64,000 bases of DNA, taken from CALODP01 sp942492055 (GTDB taxonomy: Bacteria > Bacteroidota > Ignavibacteria > Ignavibacteriales > Melioribacteraceae). A model generated the notes under the pieces. The model made no database searches and had not been told where the DNA came from. It saw only the letters and a list, made by a program, of their open reading frames with translations. The stretch spans positions 1 to 64,000 of the forward strand of contig CALODP010000014.1 in assembly GCA_942492055.1 (NCBI GenBank). The letters are read 5' to 3'. Both the position numbers and the translations under genes were made by a program. Shown one piece after another: positions 60,628-64,000 of this stretch; the stretch's first letter is position 1, and each line of letters opens with the position of its first letter.

Positions 60628-61770
60628 TTACATATTAAAATTCATGATAGGGAGTACTTTGAAAGGAGTCGGATTATCTTTGGCTATATTAACAAGACCT
60701 ATTTGAATTCCTTCCAGGAAATCGGCAATGTTTATTAGCCCGATAGTTATTCCGTTTTGTTTAGTAATATCATTGTAGCATCCGAGGGAAACTCCTTTGA
60801 GATCCATAATTTTGCTCCAAAGAAGAGAACAATTTAATCCGGTTAACTTATCCATATCCGATTTATATCCGGCAAATGTAAGTCCCTTAGTGTGGTTCTC
60901 GCAGTAGATTTGTCCGAGCGCCATGCTCAATCCCATAAGGTCGTTTCCTGCAATAAGCGCAACGCCACCAATATTTATTCCGGTAATATCTTTTTGAGAT
61001 ACTATAGCTAAACCACTTAAGTTTATGCCTGAAATATTCTCCTTACCTACTGTTGCTAAAGTACTAAAGGAAAATCCTTTGATATTACCTGAAGAGACAG
61101 TAGCGATTCCGGAAAGAGAGATACCGTAGAGATTATTATTGGCGACCAGGGCAAGCGCGGAAATATTGAATCCGCTCATTGTTCCGTTAGATACGCAGGC
61201 AAGTCCGCCGAAATTTAGTCCATACATGTTTTTATTCGCTACGCAAGCCAATCCGCCGAAGTTAAGGAAACCGGAATTGCCGTTGGCAACTGTAGCCAAT
61301 CCTCCGATATTTATTCCGGATAAGTTTTTATTTGCCACAGTTGCGAGTCCGCCGAAGTTAAATCCGGTTGTATTTTCGTTACTCACCGTAGCTAAAATTC
61401 CCAGATTGATTCCGTTTAGGTTTGTTGCGTATGGAGCAAGGCCGAGAGAGAGACCGTTTATTGTAGAGCCGGGGCTCGATTTAGGGGACCATAAAGTAAT
61501 ATTGATTCCGTTGATCTTTTCTATTCCGCAATCGGAAGTGTTAATTCTTATCCCGGTAAAGTTATTTGAATTCCCGAATCCGAGACCGAATTTTGAGGAT
61601 GGAAAACCAAAAGACCAATCGGAACATTCGGAAATATCATCGTTATCAAAATCGAATTTAAAATTCATTCCCCAATCTCTGTTTCCTGATGAACGGGTTG
61701 TATCTTTCTGAGCAAAAAGAAATGTAGTAAAAAAAAGAAGAGGTAAGAATAATTTGAGTATTCGTAGCAT
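60628..61770 (-). CDS. Surface repeat protein resembling the LA_2272 family
   Basis: A 380-residue secreted protein with a signal peptide (about 1-20, FLPLLFFTTFLFAQ). Residues 105-300 consist of about ten tandem repeats of 19-20 residues with the pattern GINIGGLATVANGN, GLNFGGLACVSNGT. The regular G-[FIL]-x-[FIL]-[SG]-x-LA-x-V spacing predicts a beta-solenoid. The end (GIQIGLVNIAKDNPTPF) matches the LA_2272 surface repeat family. Function is unknown. Confidence 0.8.
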   Translation of the reverse strand: MLRILKLFLPLLFFTTFLFAQKDTTRSSGNRDWGMNFKFDFDNDDISECSDWSFGFPSSKFGLGFGNSNNFTGIRINTSDCGIEKINGINITLWSPKSSPGSTINGLSLGLAPYATNLNGINLGILATVSNENTTGFNFGGLATVANKNLSGINIGGLATVANGNSGFLNFGGLACVANKNMYGLNFGGLACVSNGTMSGFNISALALVANNNLYGISLSGIATVSSGNIKGFSFSTLATVGKENISGINLSGLAIVSQKDITGINIGGVALIAGNDLMGLSMALGQIYCENHTKGLTFAGYKSDMDKLTGLNCSLLWSKIMDLKGVSLGCYNDITKQNGITIGLINIADFLEGIQIGLVNIAKDNPTPFKVLPIMNFNM

Positions 61771-61792
61771 TAGTTATTCTCCGTATGTATAA

Positions 61793-61818
61793 GGCTTTCG
61801 ACCATTAGACCGAAAGCC
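61793..61818 (-). terminator. Hairpin after the MacB-like gene
   Basis: GGCTTTCG (61793-61800) and CGAAAGCC (61811-61818) form a perfect 8-bp stem. It lies between the MacB stop and the next minus-strand gene; the following T-run is short. Confidence 0.55.
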
Positions 61819-61842
61819 CCATAAAAAGGTTACAATAAATTT

Positions 61843-63135
61843 CTATTCGTAGCGTAAAGATTCGATAGGATCTTTTTCCGATGCTTTCTTTGCCGGAAAA
61901 ATGCCGAATCCTAATCCGGTTCCTACCGCAACCATGAACGAAAGGATGACCGAGTATGGAGTAATAATAGTTCTCCAGTCGGCATAGGATGTAATAAGTG
62001 AGGTAAGGATAAAACCTATGATAACTCCGAGCATTCCCCCGACAACACTTATAAAGAGAGCTTCGTAAAGAAACTGAGAAAGAATATCTTTTTGTGTAGC
62101 CCCTATTGCTCTTCTGATACCGATTTCGCGTGTTCGCTCCATTATATTGGCCAACATGATATTCATTATTCCTATTCCCCCGACCAAAAGGGAAATTCCG
62201 GCAATTGCTCCCATTACGATATTGAAAATATTTTGGGTTTTTTGTTTTTGCTCCATCAGGAGTACAGGAATCGTAACTTTGTAATCTTTTATCCCGAAAT
62301 GTTTCCTTTTCAAAATATTCTTAACAAGCAAAGCGTCTTCGTGCAGATTGGAATCGCTTTTTAGAGATACAATTATTTTATCAATAGATTTTCTGTCTAC
62401 AACTTTAGCAGTATTATTTTCTTGTGTCGGATTAAAGAAAACAATATCGGAAGAACTATCTTTCGGCTTTGTTAAGTCTACTTTATATTTAAAAGTAGTT
62501 AGCGGAAGATAGATCTTCGGTTCGGTTAATTGAGTTTTATTATCCGATAAGCTCTCGTTCTTTTTTCTGGAAACAATCCCGATTATTTCGAACCAGAGGT
62601 CATTCACCTTTATGTAATCTCCGATAGGATTACGGAAAGGGGCTATCTTTTTCTTTAAACCATCACTTATAACACATACATTCGATTTATTTGTCAAATG
62701 ATGTTCCTGAAGGAAGCGTCCTTCGAGCAAGTTTAGATTAAAGGCTTTTGCGTATGAGGGTGTTATTGAATGAACCTGAATAATTTCTCGAAAATTCTTA
62801 TAATTTATCTGAATGTTATTGGAGCATTCGGGGGAGACGGTTTCAACATTTGGGTGTATCTTTTTTATGGACTCCACGTCGTTTACTGTAAGTCCCGGCG
62901 AATAGGAGGCATTTTTCCCGTTAACTACTTCAGCATCGGTTCGCTCAATAATAATATTCTTGGTCCCCATCTTTTCCAATTGCTCCAGAGATTCCTGACG
63001 GGCTCCTTCACCGATGGAAAGCATCGCGATAACCGAGGCTACCCCAAAAACAATTCCGAGCATCGTAAGGAAAGTTCGAAGTTTATTGCCTCGCAAAGCA
63101 GCCAGACCTATTTTGAAATTTTCTATCTTTCTCAT
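61843..63135 (-). CDS. MacB-like ABC transporter permease (FtsX family)
   Basis: A 430-residue permease. It has an N-terminal membrane helix with MLGIVFGVASVIAMLSIGEG, a periplasmic MacB-PCD domain of about 200 residues, and three C-terminal helices with NIMLANIMERTREIGIRRAI, the FtsX signature, ending PIESLRYE. The nucleotide-binding domain is not fused, so an ATPase must be encoded elsewhere, perhaps beyond the window. The ATG overlaps the adaptor stop by four bases. Such systems export macrolides, peptides or other molecules in a tripartite pump. Confidence 0.92.
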   Translation of the reverse strand: MRKIENFKIGLAALRGNKLRTFLTMLGIVFGVASVIAMLSIGEGARQESLEQLEKMGTKNIIIERTDAEVVNGKNASYSPGLTVNDVESIKKIHPNVETVSPECSNNIQINYKNFREIIQVHSITPSYAKAFNLNLLEGRFLQEHHLTNKSNVCVISDGLKKKIAPFRNPIGDYIKVNDLWFEIIGIVSRKKNESLSDNKTQLTEPKIYLPLTTFKYKVDLTKPKDSSSDIVFFNPTQENNTAKVVDRKSIDKIIVSLKSDSNLHEDALLVKNILKRKHFGIKDYKVTIPVLLMEQKQKTQNIFNIVMGAIAGISLLVGGIGIMNIMLANIMERTREIGIRRAIGATQKDILSQFLYEALFISVVGGMLGVIIGFILTSLITSYADWRTIITPYSVILSFMVAVGTGLGFGIFPAKKASEKDPIESLRYE

Positions 63136-64000
63136 AAAGAGGCTTCCGAAGTAGTGCTTGCGTTCGATTCATCGTTTTCTTCAAGAGAGTTTGGGTTAAT
63201 GAGAGCTACCAGATCACCATCTTCCAAACCGGATTTAATTTCAATAAAATCTTCCCCTTTTCGTCCTGTTACTACTTCTCGTTCTTCAAAGGAGTTACCA
63301 TCTTTTATATAAACAAATTTGTATTCATCGTTTTCCATTACTGCTTCAAGAGGGACGAAGAATACATTTGGTATTTCATCAATAATTATTCTATTTCGTG
63401 TGGAAAGTCCCGGTTTTAACATATCGGAGGAACCCTCAATATCAACCATAATATCGAATACCTTAACATTCATATTGTTTTGAGATTTGTTTTTCCCTAA
63501 ATGGGCGATATTGGTGATTTTCCCTATAAAGACAGTATCCTGGAATGCGTCCAGAATAACATCAACTTTTTGTCCGACCTTAGCAAGACTAACATTAACT
63601 TCATTAACGTAAGTAGTGCTCTGCATCTTTGTTAAATCGGGAAGTTTAAGAATTGGTTGCCCCGGCCATGGAGCGTCACCAATTTGAAATTTTCTATTAT
63701 TAGCCCAGTTTAATTCATATACAATTAATCCGGGAGAGGGGGCGGTAACTGTTAACAGATCAACATCTTCCTGAACCTTCTGAACTCTGTCTTGCTTTTG
63801 ACGTAGTTCTGTTTCAAGTTTAGCCAATTCGGTTTGACGGATAATCTTACTTGATTCTATCTGTTCTTTGGTTTTCTTAAAGCTTAACTCGCTTTTCCGG
63901 AAAGAGAGTTTATTCTTTTCTTGTGTAGTAGTTGCTTCAAATTTGGATCGCTCCAGTTCGAGTTTGGAGAGCTTTAAAGATAATTCGGCTTCTTCAAGAG
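63132..64000 (-). CDS. Periplasmic adaptor (MacA/HlyD-like), truncated by the window end
   Basis: About 289 codons of the C-terminal part are visible; the start lies beyond the window, and the frame remains open to its end. A coiled-coil hairpin (KLSKLELERSKFEATTTQEK, then TELAKLETELRQKQDRVQKV) leads to the lipoyl-like region (LLTVTAPSPGLIVYE) and the beta-barrel (KVGQKVDVILDAF, PGLSTRNRIIIDE). This is the membrane-fusion partner that links the inner-membrane MacB-like permease to an outer-membrane channel. It overlaps the permease gene by ATGA. Confidence 0.92.
   Translation of the reverse strand, partial: LEEAELSLKLSKLELERSKFEATTTQEKNKLSFRKSELSFKKTKEQIESSKIIRQTELAKLETELRQKQDRVQKVQEDVDLLTVTAPSPGLIVYELNWANNRKFQIGDAPWPGQPILKLPDLTKMQSTTYVNEVNVSLAKVGQKVDVILDAFQDTVFIGKITNIAHLGKNKSQNNMNVKVFDIMVDIEGSSDMLKPGLSTRNRIIIDEIPNVFFVPLEAVMENDEYKFVYIKDGNSFEEREVVTGRKGEDFIEIKSGLEDGDLVALINPNSLEENDESNASTTSEASL

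Overview
The window reads as a chromosomal contig from a member of the FCB superphylum, most likely Ignavibacteriota or a close relative. Three large proteins end in the type IX secretion (T9SS) type A sorting domain with the QNYPNPFNPTT motif usual in Ignavibacteria. There are TonB-type outer-membrane and Reg_prop histidine-kinase families typical of Bacteroidota-like bacteria, many multiheme cytochromes, and an AT-rich base composition. The first ~520 bases do not belong: they are very GC-rich, encode a frameshifted actinobacterial-type class V aminotransferase fragment, and run in frame into the AT-rich sequence. This looks like an assembly chimera or, less likely, a recombination junction.

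Layout. (1) 0.5-10.4 kb: an outsized PLP-dependent protein, two ordinary class I aminotransferases and ATP-dependent PEP carboxykinase, a set that could move carbon from aspartate through oxaloacetate to PEP. (2) 10.5-14.3 kb: a GIY-YIG protein, tRNA-Lys, then a cobalamin riboswitch in front of the class III (B12-independent) ribonucleotide reductase nrdDG. (3) 14.4-19.1 kb: an AspT/YidE-type transporter facing a zinc-uptake operon (znuA-znuC-znuB-fur/zur-yidD) with a perfect 7-1-7 palindrome at its promoter. (4) 19.3-30.0 kb: GDPD, two histidine kinases tail to tail, an esterase, an outer-membrane receptor and a DUF6544-type protein. (5) 31.1-40.0 kb, all on the minus strand: a redox module. 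It has a histidine kinase with a CxxCH motif in its periplasmic sensor, a sigma-54 response regulator, a degenerate receiver, Rieske protein, cytochrome b, an 11-heme cytochrome and a 9-heme cytochrome bearing a T9SS signal. A -24/-12 promoter precedes the last gene. This is the best candidate for an integrated, regulated system, possibly for electron transfer to the cell surface. (6) 40-47.5 kb: DUF3795, radical SAM YhcC family, an orphan HigA with the tail of a deleted HigB, a beta-propeller lipoprotein, a sugar-transfer ATP-grasp, an RCC1-repeat T9SS protein and an internally deleted RND pump. (7) 47.6-50.7 kb: a minus-strand accessory island of secreted Cys/His proteins with an Rhs core fragment. 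(8) 51-64 kb: a 44-bp repeat array, a Ycf48-like T9SS protein, an unknown 401-residue protein, tRNA-Thr, a SpoIIE phosphatase, an ABC-2 exporter with a LolA-like partner, a glutamine amidotransferase, a surface-repeat protein and a MacAB-type efflux pair running off the end.

Non-coding structure is unusually rich. A 21-bp-periodic repeat family appears in three arrays (8.7, 30.4 and 60.3 kb), two of them as 42-bp double units each preceded by the same GC-rich REP-like element. That element also occurs as an inverted cluster at 28.8-29.1 kb. All family assignments come from reading motifs in the translated sequence; no database search was run.
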